Assembly: GCF_002094885.1 (NCBI RefSeq)
Contig: NZ_MSIT01000008.1
Span: 123,960 to 187,959 of the forward strand
Origin: Salibaculum halophilum
Lineage (GTDB): Bacteria > Pseudomonadota > Alphaproteobacteria > Rhodobacterales > Rhodobacteraceae
Length of the DNA stretch: 64,000 bases
Reading direction: 5' to 3'
Below are positions 1 through 7,994 of the stretch, piece by piece. The notes beneath the pieces were generated by a model. It was given only the letters and a program-made list of their open reading frames with translations, did no database searches and was not told where the DNA came from. How positions within the stretch are numbered: position 1 is the first letter of the stretch; every line of letters starts with the position of its first letter. The position numbers were made by a program, and so were the translations under genes.

Positions 1-489
1 TTCGACATGGCCGACGGGGCGGACCTGGTCCTGACCATCGGCGGTGCCTCGGTGGGCGATCACGACCTTGTCGGCTCGGCGCTGGCCGATCGCGGAATGG
101 ACCGGGCGTTCTACAAGGTGGCGATGCGGCCAGGCAAGCCGCTGATGGCCGGGCGGCTGGGGCCCGCCGCCCTGATCGGCCTGCCCGGCAACCCCGTTTC
201 GGCCATGGTCTGCGGGCATGTCTTCGTCGCCCCCGTCGTCCGCGCCATGCTGGGGCAGACCGCCACCCTGCCGACCCCCGAACCGCGCCCGCTCGCCGTG
301 CCGCTGCCGGCCAACGGCCCGCGCCAGCACTACCTGCGCGCGCGCACCACCGAAGCCGGCGTCGCGCCCTTCGACACCCAGGACAGTTCGCTGCTGTCCG
401 TCCTCAGCCAGGCCGATTGCCTGATCGTCCAGCCCGCAGATGACCCCGGAAGACCGGCCGGCACCGCGGTGCCGGTGCTCCCGCTGTAA
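1..489 (+). CDS. moeA: Molybdopterin molybdenumtransferase MoeA, C-terminal part (cut by window start)
   Basis: The reading frame is open from base 1 and ends with TAA at 487-489, so only about the last 162 codons are present and the start lies upstream. MoeA inserts molybdate into adenylylated molybdopterin in the cytosol, the last step of molybdenum cofactor synthesis. The visible part carries the MoCF/MoeA signatures GGASVGDHD, RPGKPLMAG and GLPGNPVSAMV, followed by the small beta-rich domain IV that ends MoeA. It lies 77 bases before lexA on the same strand, but the SOS-type promoter in between suggests lexA is transcribed separately. The family call is secure. MogA/MoaB are unlikely because the RPGKP loop and C-terminal domain IV are MoeA-like. 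Confidence 0.93.
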   Translation, partial: FDMADGADLVLTIGGASVGDHDLVGSALADRGMDRAFYKVAMRPGKPLMAGRLGPAALIGLPGNPVSAMVCGHVFVAPVVRAMLGQTATLPTPEPRPLAVPLPANGPRQHYLRARTTEAGVAPFDTQDSSLLSVLSQADCLIVQPADDPGRPAGTAVPVLPL

Positions 490-498
490 CGGAACAAC

Positions 499-527
499 TT
501 GACACAAAACAGGAACAGTCGTAGAAC
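499..527 (+). promoter_or_regulatory. Candidate sigma70 promoter of lexA
   Basis: A perfect -35 TTGACA (499-504) is followed after 17 bases by TAGAAC (522-527), which matches four of six -10 positions. The -10 overlaps the right half of the LexA box, so bound LexA would block RNA polymerase. Transcription would start near 534, about 33 bases before the lexA ATG. Confidence 0.6.
513..527 (+). promoter_or_regulatory. LexA (SOS) box, GAAC-N7-GAAC
   Basis: GAAC at 513-516 and GAAC at 524-527 are separated by exactly seven bases. This is the reverse complement of GTTC-N7-GTTC, the direct-repeat LexA operator known from Rhodobacter and other alphaproteobacteria. It lies 40 bases before lexA and overlaps its -10, as expected for autoregulation. 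Confidence 0.8.
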
Positions 528-566
528 ATTCGTCAAAAGGCCGCAGCGGCCCGCGACGGAGGAGCC

Positions 567-1292
567 ATGCTTACCAAAAAGCAACACGATCTCTTGGCCT
601 TTATCCATGGGCGCGTTCAGCGCGACGGGGTCCCGCCCTCGTTCGACGAAATGAAAGAGGCGCTCGACCTGCGCTCAAAATCGGGCATCCATCGCCTCAT
701 CACTGCGCTGGAGGAACGCGGCTTCGTGCGGCGGCTGGCGCACCGCGCGCGGGCGCTGGAAATCCTCAAGCTGCCCGAGTCGCTGGACACTGCGACCGGG
801 TTTTCGCCGCGGGTGATCGAGGGCGACCGGCCCGACGGCGCCGATGATCCCGCCTCGAACCGCGCCGCCGGCACGCTGCCCGCCAACGCCCGGCCGGTCG
901 ACGCCACGGGCGCGATCAGCCTGCCCGTAATGGGCCGCATCGCCGCCGGCGTCCCCATCGCGGCGATTTCCGAGGTGTCGCACAACGTGGAGGTACCGCA
1001 CAGCATGGTCGGCGCGGGCGAGCATTACGCGCTCGAGGTCAAGGGCGACTCGATGATCGACGCGGGGATCAACGACGGCGACGTGGTCATCATCCGCGAG
1101 ACCGCCACCGCTGACAACGGCGACATCGTTGTCGCACTGGTCGAAGACGCCGAGGCGACGCTGAAACGGTTCCGCCGCTCGGGCCGGACCATCGCGCTTG
1201 AGGCGGCGAACCCGGCTTTCGAAACGCGCCTGTTCCGCGACGATCAGGTCGCTGTACAGGGGCGGCTGGTGGGCCTGATCCGCACCTACTGA
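567..1292 (+). CDS. lexA: LexA repressor (SOS regulator, self-cleaving)
   Basis: LexA represses SOS genes and cleaves itself when stimulated by RecA on single-stranded DNA. The 241-residue protein has an N-terminal winged helix-turn-helix (about 1-66), a linker longer than in E. coli LexA (about 68-115) that is typical of alphaproteobacteria, and a C-terminal S24 peptidase domain. The Ala127-Gly128 cleavage bond (RIAAGVP), nucleophile Ser162 (KGDSMID) and general base Lys200 (ATLKRF) are all visible. The ATG follows a GGAGG Shine-Dalgarno. An SOS box overlaps its promoter, so the gene is predicted to be autoregulated. It is transcribed convergently toward comEC across a hairpin-rich spacer. 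Every catalytic feature is intact. Confidence 0.97.
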   Translation: MLTKKQHDLLAFIHGRVQRDGVPPSFDEMKEALDLRSKSGIHRLITALEERGFVRRLAHRARALEILKLPESLDTATGFSPRVIEGDRPDGADDPASNRAAGTLPANARPVDATGAISLPVMGRIAAGVPIAAISEVSHNVEVPHSMVGAGEHYALEVKGDSMIDAGINDGDVVIIRETATADNGDIVVALVEDAEATLKRFRRSGRTIALEAANPAFETRLFRDDQVAVQGRLVGLIRTY

Positions 1293-1485
1293 GGCCGGGC
1301 TCCGGCGCGACGCCGTCACACCGGGTGGCACGGCGGGGCCATTCGCGCCGGCACGTCCCGCCGGGCGCCGTGTCGGCGTGGCCCGGCCGGCAGCAAGCAG
1401 GGCGGCGGCGCGCGCTGCGGGTCACGGCCCCGGCCTCTGCAAAACCCCGACTTTCGGACCACCACGCCAGTGCCGCGAAGCGAGG

Positions 1486-1507
1486 CCGCGGTCCGCGCGG
1501 ACCGCGG
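1486..1507. repeat. Perfect 22-bp palindrome
   Basis: The left arm CCGCGGTCC (1486-1494) is mirrored by GGACCGCGG (1499-1507) around GCGC, giving an uninterrupted self-complementary 22-mer. Confidence 0.85.
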
Positions 1508-1530
1508 CGCGTTGCGGCGCGCAACGCGCC
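1506..1530. repeat. Perfect 10-bp stem hairpin
   Basis: GGCGCGTTGC (1506-1515) pairs with GCAACGCGCC (1521-1530) across a five-base loop GGCGC. It abuts the preceding palindrome, sharing bases 1506-1507. Confidence 0.85.
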
Positions 1531-1588
1531 ACAATTGCCCGGGTCCTTTCCCGTTTCTGCCGCTTCGCAGACCCTGGCATCCGGCACA

Positions 1589-1632
1589 CCGCGCGGCCCG
1601 ACCGCGCGGCGCACGGCGCGTCGACGCGCCGT
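1589..1632. repeat. Two further dyads: 8-bp stem and perfect 20-bp palindrome
   Basis: CCGCGCGG occurs at 1589-1596 and 1602-1609, forming an 8-bp stem over CCCGA. Directly after it, ACGGCGCG (1613-1620) and CGCGCCGT (1625-1632) form a perfect palindrome around TCGA. No U-tract follows, so classical intrinsic termination is not shown. Confidence 0.8.
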
Positions 1633-1665
1633 CGCCCAGCCTGATCGCCTGTTCCCTACCCCGGA

Positions 1666-3738
1666 TCACCGCCAAGCCGGACGGGTGGCCAGCCGCGCCT
1701 CTCGGCTGTTCCAGAGCCGATCGCCGGTCCGGTCGCGCACGCTGACCAGGTCAAGCGCCTCGTCGCGCAGATAGCCGGCTACCGCGCCCCTCTCCCGCAG
1801 ACGCCCAAGGTCAAGGACCGTGCAGTCCCGGCCCGGGCCAACCTGCTGGTTCGACACCAGTATGGCGGCCCCGTCGCAGCCAACAACCTCGGCCAGCGCC
1901 AACTTGCCACGCACCGCCAAGACGCGGGTCGCCCCGATCTGCATGTCCTGGCGCCGGCCCGTGATGCGCATCCCCGGACGCGCGTGCGCCTGCGCCTGCG
2001 GGACGGGCGCGCCATCGTTTTCCAGCCAGGCGCGGGCGGCGAACCCGTCGCCACGCGGCTTGGACAGCGCGCGCCCCTCCGGCCCCATCACACCCACCAG
2101 CGCGCCGCTGTCGGCAACCAGTAGCGCCGGTCGCTCGGTTCCCGCCCAGATCACCGCGGCCAGCACCATCGGGGCCAGACCGGCCAACCGCCCGCGCCCC
2201 TGCCAGAGCACCACCACCAGCGCGCCCAGCGCCAAAAGCCCGAGCACCGGCGCCGCCGGGCTGTGGACATGTCCGACCGCCCCCTCCAGCCCGGCAACCC
2301 GGTCGGCCACGCCGAGGATCCAGCGAATGCCAAGGCCCATCAACCACAGCCCCGCCCCGGACAGCCCCAGCGGCACCAGCACGACTGTCAGAACGGCCGC
2401 CGGCATCACCACCGTACCCATCACCGGCACGGCCAGCACGTTGGCCAGAAGCCCGTAGTGCGACACCTGGTTGAAATGCGCCGCCGCGAAGGGCGCCGTG
2501 GCCAGTCCCGCCACCAGCGAGGACAGCACAACCCCCAGCGCCGGCCGCAGCCGCCGGGGCAGCCAGTCCATGTCGAACCGGCGCAGCCACCCGAAAACCG
2601 CCACCAGGGCCGTGGTGGCGGCAAAGGACATCTGGAAACCCGGTCCCGACAGCGCCTCGGGCCGCAGGACCAGCACGATCATTGCGGCGATGGCCACGGC
2701 CCGCAGCGTCAGCGCGCGCCGGTCCAGCATGACCGCCACGAGGATCACGCCGACCATGATGAAGGCCCGCTCGGTGGCCACGTTGCCCCCCGACATCGCG
2801 TAATAGCCCGCCGCCACCACCAGCGCGCCCATGGCGGCGTATTTCTTTGCCGGACGGCGCAGCGTGAAGCCGGGCCAGAGCAGCAGCGCGTTGCGGATCA
2901 CCGCAAAGACGAACCCGGTCAGAAGCCCCATGTGCAGCCCGGATATCGCCAGAAGGTGCGCGAGGTTGGCCGCGCGCAGGTCCGCGATCACCTCCTGGCC
3001 CATGGCGGAGCGGTCGCCGGTCATGATGGCCGCGGCAAAGGCGCCGCGTTCATCCGGCAAGGCCGCCTGCACCCAGGCCGAGATCGCCACCCGGAACCGG
3101 TAGATCGCCAGCCCCGCCGATCCCGCCTCGGCAGGGCTGGCCAGCAGCACCGGCGTCCGGGTATAGCCCACAGCGCCCAGCCGCTCGAACCAGGCCATGC
3201 GGCGAAAGTCGAAGCCGCCCGGCTCCACCGGGCCAGCGGGCGGCGACAGATGCGCCGTCAGGATCACAGTCTGGCCCGGCGCGGGGTCGATGAAATCCTG
3301 CGACCCGTGCAGCGAGACGCGCACGCGCGCCGGGGTCCGGTCGGGGGGCATATTGCGCAGGACCACGTTGTCGAGCGTCAGGCGCTGCGCGTCGCTGGCC
3401 GACCGGTCGATCTCGATCACGCGGCCCTCGACCGGACCGTAATAGCGAAACCCCAGAACCGGTTCGGCGACCGCATGGGCGCGCACCCCGGCGACAACCA
3501 CGCCCGCCAGGACCAGCGCCGCGGCCATGGGCAGCGCGCGCAGTCCGTCCGGCATCCGGCGGCGCACCAGCACACAGACCAGCGCGACAAGGATCAGCCC
3601 GGCATGCACCGCCCAGCCCGGTTCGACCCGCAGCCCGAAATAGAGCGCGATTCCGGCCCCGAAGAATACCGGGGCCCACCCGAAAAGATGCCCCTGCTGG
3701 CCCAGAAGCCCGCGATCCAGCCAAGTCAGAAGGCGCAC
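1666..3738 (-). CDS. comEC: ComEC/Rec2-family membrane protein
   Basis: ComEC proteins form the inner-membrane channel that passes single-stranded DNA during transformation. The 690-residue protein starts with GTG behind GGGGA. It has hydrophobic segments near the N-terminus, a soluble OB-like region (about 80-200), and the multi-spanning Competence domain with the hallmark AISGLHMGLL near residue 262. The C-terminal 150 residues occupy the place of the beta-lactamase-like nuclease domain of Bacillus ComEC, but no HxHxDH metal motif is visible, so this is the short form without an obvious nuclease. It is divergent from gltX. Natural competence cannot be concluded from this gene alone. Confidence 0.88.
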   Translation of the reverse strand: MRLLTWLDRGLLGQQGHLFGWAPVFFGAGIALYFGLRVEPGWAVHAGLILVALVCVLVRRRMPDGLRALPMAAALVLAGVVVAGVRAHAVAEPVLGFRYYGPVEGRVIEIDRSASDAQRLTLDNVVLRNMPPDRTPARVRVSLHGSQDFIDPAPGQTVILTAHLSPPAGPVEPGGFDFRRMAWFERLGAVGYTRTPVLLASPAEAGSAGLAIYRFRVAISAWVQAALPDERGAFAAAIMTGDRSAMGQEVIADLRAANLAHLLAISGLHMGLLTGFVFAVIRNALLLWPGFTLRRPAKKYAAMGALVVAAGYYAMSGGNVATERAFIMVGVILVAVMLDRRALTLRAVAIAAMIVLVLRPEALSGPGFQMSFAATTALVAVFGWLRRFDMDWLPRRLRPALGVVLSSLVAGLATAPFAAAHFNQVSHYGLLANVLAVPVMGTVVMPAAVLTVVLVPLGLSGAGLWLMGLGIRWILGVADRVAGLEGAVGHVHSPAAPVLGLLALGALVVVLWQGRGRLAGLAPMVLAAVIWAGTERPALLVADSGALVGVMGPEGRALSKPRGDGFAARAWLENDGAPVPQAQAHARPGMRITGRRQDMQIGATRVLAVRGKLALAEVVGCDGAAILVSNQQVGPGRDCTVLDLGRLRERGAVAGYLRDEALDLVSVRDRTGDRLWNSREARLATRPAWR

Positions 3739-3824
3739 TTGTCCCCGCCCTTCAGCCCGAGTATGCCGCCGATGACGCTAGGACCGCATGGTTAGCGAAA
3801 GGTTAACGGGAAAGGTTGACAGGC

Positions 3825-5240
3825 ATGACACAGGACAGCGCCCCCGGGCAGGTCGTCACCCGCATCGCCCCCTCGCCCACCGGCGAGATGCACATCGGCA
3901 CCGCGCGCACGGCCCTGTTCAACTGGCTTTACGCCCGCGGCCGCGGCGGCCGGTTCCTGCTGCGCGTCGAGGATACCGACCGCGCCCGGTCCACCCCCGA
4001 GGCGACCGAGGCGATCCTGCGCGGGCTCGACTGGCTGGGCCTGGATCACGACGAGGAGCCCGTGAGCCAGCACGCCCGCGCTGCGCGCCATGCCGAGGTT
4101 GCGCGCGAGATGCTGAACAAGGGCCAAGCCTACAAGTGCTTTGCCACGCAGGAGGAAATCCAGGCCTTTCGCGAAGCGGCACGCGCAGAGGGGACATCCA
4201 CGCTCTACCGCTCGCCCTGGCGCGATGCGGACCCGGCCACGCATCCCGACGCGCCCCATGTGATCCGCGTCAAGGCCCCTGAGACGGGCGAAACGGTGAT
4301 CGACGACCAAGTGCAGGGGCGGGTGACGGTCCGCAACGATCAGCTTGACGACATGGTTATCCTGCGCTCGGACGGGAGCCCGACCTATATGCTCGCGGTG
4401 GTGGTCGACGACCACGACATGGGCGTCACCCACGTCATCCGCGGCGACGATCACCTCAACAATGCCGCGCGGCAGATGACGATCTACGCGGCCATGGGCT
4501 GGCCCCTGCCCGTCTACGCGCATATCCCGCTGATCTTCGGCCCCGATGGCAAGAAATTGTCGAAACGCCACGGCGCGACGGGCGTGGCCGAATACCGCGC
4601 CATGGGCTATCCGGCCGCGGGCATGCGCAACTACCTCGCGCGGCTGGGCTGGTCACATGGCGATGACGAGTTCTTCACCGATGAGCAGGCTATGGCCTGG
4701 TTCGACCTGGACGGGATCAACAAGGCCCCGGCGCGCTTCGACTTCAAGAAGCTTGCCAATCTCTGCGGCCAGCACATCGCCGCCATGTCCGATGACGCAC
4801 TGCTGCGCGAGATCGACGCGCATCTTTCCGCGACCGGGGCCGCGCCGCTCACCGACGCGCAGCGGGACGCGATGTCGCAGGCCATGCCCAGCCTGAAAGA
4901 CCGGGCCAAGACATACCCAGAGCTGCTTGAAAAGGCGCATTTCTGCCTGACGTCGCGCCCTGTCGTGCCGGATGACAAGGCGGCGGCTGCCCTCGACGAT
5001 GTATCCCGTGGTATACTGTCGGAATTGACGCTGCAGTTGCAAACTGCTAGCTGGACGCGAGATGCGCTGGAGACGCTCGTGGGTGAGCTGGCACAGGCCC
5101 ACGGGACCAAGCTCGGCAAGCTGGCCGGACCGCTGCGGGCGGCGCTGGCCGGGCGGACGGTGTCGCCCAGCGTCTTCGACATGATGCTTGTCCTGGGCCG
5201 TGCGGAAACCGTCGCCCGCCTTGAGGACGTGACCGGCTGA
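3825..5240 (+). CDS. gltX: Glutamate--tRNA ligase
   Basis: GltX charges tRNA(Glu), and in many alphaproteobacteria one of two paralogues also glutamylates tRNA(Gln). The class I signature is present as [14 protein letters not shown] (HIGH-type) near the N-terminus, and the KMSKS-type loop as GKKLSKRHG near residue 245. The C-terminal anticodon-binding half is helical, as in the family. I chose ATG 3825 (471 residues) because GGAAAGG at 3809-3815 lies nine bases ahead. The upstream in-frame TTG at 3816 would sit directly against that Shine-Dalgarno. The gene is followed by gltA after 95 bases. Whether this paralogue is discriminating cannot be decided by eye. Confidence 0.96.
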   Translation: MTQDSAPGQVVTRIAPSPTGEMHIGTARTALFNWLYARGRGGRFLLRVEDTDRARSTPEATEAILRGLDWLGLDHDEEPVSQHARAARHAEVAREMLNKGQAYKCFATQEEIQAFREAARAEGTSTLYRSPWRDADPATHPDAPHVIRVKAPETGETVIDDQVQGRVTVRNDQLDDMVILRSDGSPTYMLAVVVDDHDMGVTHVIRGDDHLNNAARQMTIYAAMGWPLPVYAHIPLIFGPDGKKLSKRHGATGVAEYRAMGYPAAGMRNYLARLGWSHGDDEFFTDEQAMAWFDLDGINKAPARFDFKKLANLCGQHIAAMSDDALLREIDAHLSATGAAPLTDAQRDAMSQAMPSLKDRAKTYPELLEKAHFCLTSRPVVPDDKAAAALDDVSRGILSELTLQLQTASWTRDALETLVGELAQAHGTKLGKLAGPLRAALAGRTVSPSVFDMMLVLGRAETVARLEDVTG

Positions 5241-5335
5241 AACCTTTTCGTCATGATGGACGGATACCGGGGGCCGGACCGGGAAAACCGCGACGCCCGG
5301 CCCTCGGGCGTGCCCTTGCAACAAAGGAAACCGCC

Positions 5336-6631
5336 ATGGCCGACACCACCAAGACCGCGACCCTGACGATCGACGGCACCGATTACGAATTGCCCGTGCA
5401 CCAGCCCACCGCCGGGCCGGATGTCGTGGACATCCGCAAGCTCTACGGCCAGGCCGGGGTCTTCACCTACGACCCGGGCTTCACCTCGACTGCGTCCTGC
5501 GACAGCACCATCACCTATATCGACGGTGACGCGGGCATCCTGACCCACCGCGGCTATCCGATCGACCAGCTGGCGGGCAAGTCGCACTTCCTCGAGGTAT
5601 GTTTCCTGCTGCTCTACGGCTACCTGCCCAAGGCGGAAGAGCTTGAAGACTTCGAGACGACGGTCACCCGCCACACCATGATCCACGAGCAGATGCACAA
5701 CTTCTTTCGCGGCTTCCGCCGCGACGCGCATCCGATGGCGACCATGGTGGGGGTCGTGGGGGCGATGTCGGCCTTCTATCACGACAGCACCGACATTTCC
5801 GACGAACGCCAGCGCGAGATCGCCTCGTTCCGCCTGATCGCCAAGATGCCGACGATCGCGGCCATGGCCTACAAGTACTCGATCGGCCAGCCGTTCGTCT
5901 ATCCGCGCAACGATCTGGATTACGCGGCCAACTTCCTGCACATGTGCTTTTCCGTCCCGGCCGAGGAATACCACGTCGATCCCATCCTGGCGCGCGCCAT
6001 GGACCGGATCTTCACCCTGCATGCCGATCACGAACAGAACGCCTCGACCTCGACGGTGCGGCTGGCGTCCAGTTCCGGGGCCAACCCTTTTGCCTGTGTC
6101 GCCGCCGGGATCGCCTGTCTATGGGGGCCCGCCCATGGCGGGGCCAACCAGGCCTGCCTGGAGATGCTCAAGGAAATCGGCACGCCCGACCAGATCCCCG
6201 AGTATATCGCCCGGGCCAAGGACAAGAACGATCCCTTCCGCCTGATGGGCTTCGGGCACCGCGTCTACAAGAACTTCGACCCGCGCGCGAAGGTGATGAA
6301 GCAATCCGCCGACGAGGTGCTCGACCTTCTGGGCGTCGAAGACAACCCGACGCTGCAGGTCGCCAAGGACCTGGAGAAGGCGGCGCTGGAGGATCCCTAT
6401 TTCACCGAGAAGAAGCTCTTCCCGAACGTGGACTTCTATTCCGGCATCATCCTCGAGGCGATGGGTTTCCCCACCGCCATGTTCACGCCGATCTTCGCGC
6501 TGTCGCGCACCGTCGGCTGGGTCAGCCAGTGGAAGGAACAGCTGTCCGACCCGCAGATGAAGATCGGCCGGCCGCGTCAGCTCTACCAGGGCGAAAATCT
6601 GCGCGATTACGTCGACATCGAGAACCGCTGA
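5336..6631 (+). CDS. gltA: Citrate synthase (type II)
   Basis: GltA condenses oxaloacetate and acetyl-CoA to citrate, the entry step of the TCA cycle. Its length of 431 residues fits the Gram-negative hexameric type II enzyme. Active-site stretches are visible: [24 protein letters not shown] and [15 protein letters not shown], which supply the two histidines, and the C-terminal IGRPRQLY. The start has AAAGGA eight bases upstream. A strong intrinsic terminator 18 bases after the stop ends the unit. The gltX-gltA order suggests co-transcription, although 95 bases separate them. Confidence 0.98.
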   Translation: MADTTKTATLTIDGTDYELPVHQPTAGPDVVDIRKLYGQAGVFTYDPGFTSTASCDSTITYIDGDAGILTHRGYPIDQLAGKSHFLEVCFLLLYGYLPKAEELEDFETTVTRHTMIHEQMHNFFRGFRRDAHPMATMVGVVGAMSAFYHDSTDISDERQREIASFRLIAKMPTIAAMAYKYSIGQPFVYPRNDLDYAANFLHMCFSVPAEEYHVDPILARAMDRIFTLHADHEQNASTSTVRLASSSGANPFACVAAGIACLWGPAHGGANQACLEMLKEIGTPDQIPEYIARAKDKNDPFRLMGFGHRVYKNFDPRAKVMKQSADEVLDLLGVEDNPTLQVAKDLEKAALEDPYFTEKKLFPNVDFYSGIILEAMGFPTAMFTPIFALSRTVGWVSQWKEQLSDPQMKIGRPRQLYQGENLRDYVDIENR

Positions 6632-6649
6632 GGGTCGGAAATGCAGAAG

Positions 6650-6677
6650 GGGCCGGGGATATCCCGGCCCGTTTTCT
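6650..6677 (+). terminator. Intrinsic terminator after gltA
   Basis: GGGCCGGG (6650-6657) pairs with CCCGGCCC (6663-6670) across a five-base loop and is followed by GTTTTCT. Only 18 bases separate it from the gltA stop codon. It may also help separate gltA from the convergent gene at 6698. Confidence 0.85.
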
Positions 6678-6697
6678 GCCCGACCCGACCCTGGCCG

Positions 6698-7474
6698 TCA
6701 GCGCCCCTCGTATTTCGCCGGGCGCTTTTCAAGGAAGGCCATGACGCCTTCCTTGAAATCGCGGGTCTTGCCGCATTCGCCCTGCAGCCGCGCCTCGAGC
6801 AGCAGTTGCTCGTCCAGCGTGTTGGCCGAGCTTTCGCGGATCGCCGTCTTGAGGTGGCGATAGGCCTGCGTCGGCCCCTCGGCCAGGTGCGCGACGCGGC
6901 CGGCCAGGTGACCCTCGAACTGCGCGCCCGGGACGGCCTCGTAGATCATGCCCCAGTCGGCCGCCTGCCGCCCGGTGATCTTGTCGGCAAAGAGCGCCGC
7001 GCCCATCGCTTTGGCCGCGCCCATCTGGCGCGGCAGCCAGTAGGTGCCGCCGGCGTCGGGAATCAGCCCGATACGGGTGAAGGCCTGGATGAAGCTCGCC
7101 TCTTCCGCGGCGATCACCACGTCGGCGGCCAGCGCGAGGTTGGCGCCCGCCCCGGCTGCCGCGGCATGGACGGCGGCGATGGTTGGGATCGGGCAGTCGA
7201 AAATGGTGCGCAGCATGGGCACGTATTCCTCGCGCAGCGTGCGCTCCAGGTCGAGGCTGGCCGCCGTTCCGCCATCGCCCAGGTCCTGGCCCGAGCAGAA
7301 GGACTCGCCCGCGCCGCGGATCACCAGCACGCGCGCCTGATCGGGGGCGGCCTTGACCGCGTGGGTGATCTCGGCTCGCATCTGGGTGTTGAGCGCGTTC
7401 ATCACCTCGGGACGGTTCAGCGTCAGCGTCGCCACCCCGTCCGCGATCTCCACCCCTATTGTCTGGTAATCCAT
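6698..7474 (-). CDS. Enoyl-CoA hydratase/isomerase, PaaG-like
   Basis: This is a crotonase-fold protein of 258 residues. The oxyanion-hole stretches are SFCSGQDLGD (about 58-67) and AAAAGAGANLALAADVV. A single catalytic acid, Asp140 in GLIPDAGGT, occupies the position used by PaaG-type isomerases, while classical hydratases carry a second glutamate in the preceding loop. PaaG isomerises ring-epoxide phenylacetyl-CoA to the oxepin in aerobic phenylacetate breakdown. No other paa gene is nearby, so the true substrate is open. I chose ATG 7474 because AGAAGGG lies nine bases ahead, whereas an in-frame start at 7507 has no such site. It is last in the minus-strand row, 73 bases after ccmH. Confidence 0.85.
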   Translation of the reverse strand: MDYQTIGVEIADGVATLTLNRPEVMNALNTQMRAEITHAVKAAPDQARVLVIRGAGESFCSGQDLGDGGTAASLDLERTLREEYVPMLRTIFDCPIPTIAAVHAAAAGAGANLALAADVVIAAEEASFIQAFTRIGLIPDAGGTYWLPRQMGAAKAMGAALFADKITGRQAADWGMIYEAVPGAQFEGHLAGRVAHLAEGPTQAYRHLKTAIRESSANTLDEQLLLEARLQGECGKTRDFKEGVMAFLEKRPAKYEGR

Positions 7475-7547
7475 GCCATTGGCCCTTCTGCCGTAATTTG
7501 CGGCCACCTTACTGAACCACGCGGTTCAGAAAAGCCGAAACCCCGCG

Positions 7548-7994
7548 TCAGGAGCCCATGATCTCATTCAGCCGCGCCTGTTCGTCATCCGACAGGGTTT
7601 CGGGGGTCCTGGCGGCCGCCCGGGCGCGCACGGTGCCATAGCCGACCCCGGCGGCGACGAGCAGAAGGGCCGGCCCGGCGAGCCAGAGCACGAGGTTCGC
7701 GCCCTCCTTGGGCGGGCTGAACAGGATGAATTCGCCGTAACGGTCCACCAGATATTGCACCGCCTCTTCGTCGCTGTCGCCGGCCACCAGCCGTTCGCGC
7801 AGCTTGACGCGCAGGTCCTTGCTGATGCCGGCGTTGCTTTCGTCGATGCTCTCGTTGCGGCAAACGGGGCAGCGCAGGCCCTCGGAAATCTCGCGCGCGC
7901 GCTGTTCCAGCGCCGGGTCGTCCAGCACCTCGTCGGGCTGCACGGCCCAGGCCGGGGCGGCCAGCAGGGCCAGGATAAGGACGAGCCGCCTCAT
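7548..7994 (-). CDS. ccmH: Cytochrome c maturation protein CcmH
   Basis: CcmH is a membrane-anchored periplasmic thioredoxin-like protein that helps keep apocytochrome c cysteines reduced for haem ligation. The 148-residue protein has an N-terminal signal anchor (MRRLVLILALLAAPAWA), the conserved LRCPVC with Cys42 and Cys45, and a second hydrophobic segment near 101-120. This is the short CcmH without a CcmI-like TPR extension. Its ATG overlaps the ccmF stop (ATGA), indicating translational coupling. A longer open frame continues upstream to 8570 but is Arg/Gly-rich shadow over ccmF. ccmG and ccmI are not in this window. Confidence 0.95.
   Translation of the reverse strand: MRRLVLILALLAAPAWAVQPDEVLDDPALEQRAREISEGLRCPVCRNESIDESNAGISKDLRVKLRERLVAGDSDEEAVQYLVDRYGEFILFSPPKEGANLVLWLAGPALLLVAAGVGYGTVRARAAARTPETLSDDEQARLNEIMGS

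Larger units (their letters stand above)
1293..1665. other. Convergent intergenic spacer rich in perfect inverted repeats
   Basis: About 370 bases lie between the stop codons of lexA (+) and comEC (-). Short open frames here look like GC-rich noise: Arg/Pro/Ala-rich on both strands and overlapping each other. The spacer carries four strong GC-rich dyads at 1486-1507, 1506-1530, 1589-1609 and 1613-1632. None is followed by a clear T-run on either strand. They may act together as a bidirectional transcription barrier between the two converging genes, or as a repeat element. I see no RNA gene. Confidence 0.6.

Noticed and set aside
1325..1774. 149-codon open frame after lexA
   Set aside because: Arg/Ala/Pro-rich, runs through palindromes, no ribosome site, overlaps the end of comEC.
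2263..3795. 510-codon plus-strand open frame
   Set aside because: His/Gln/Arg-rich mirror of comEC with no recognisable domain.
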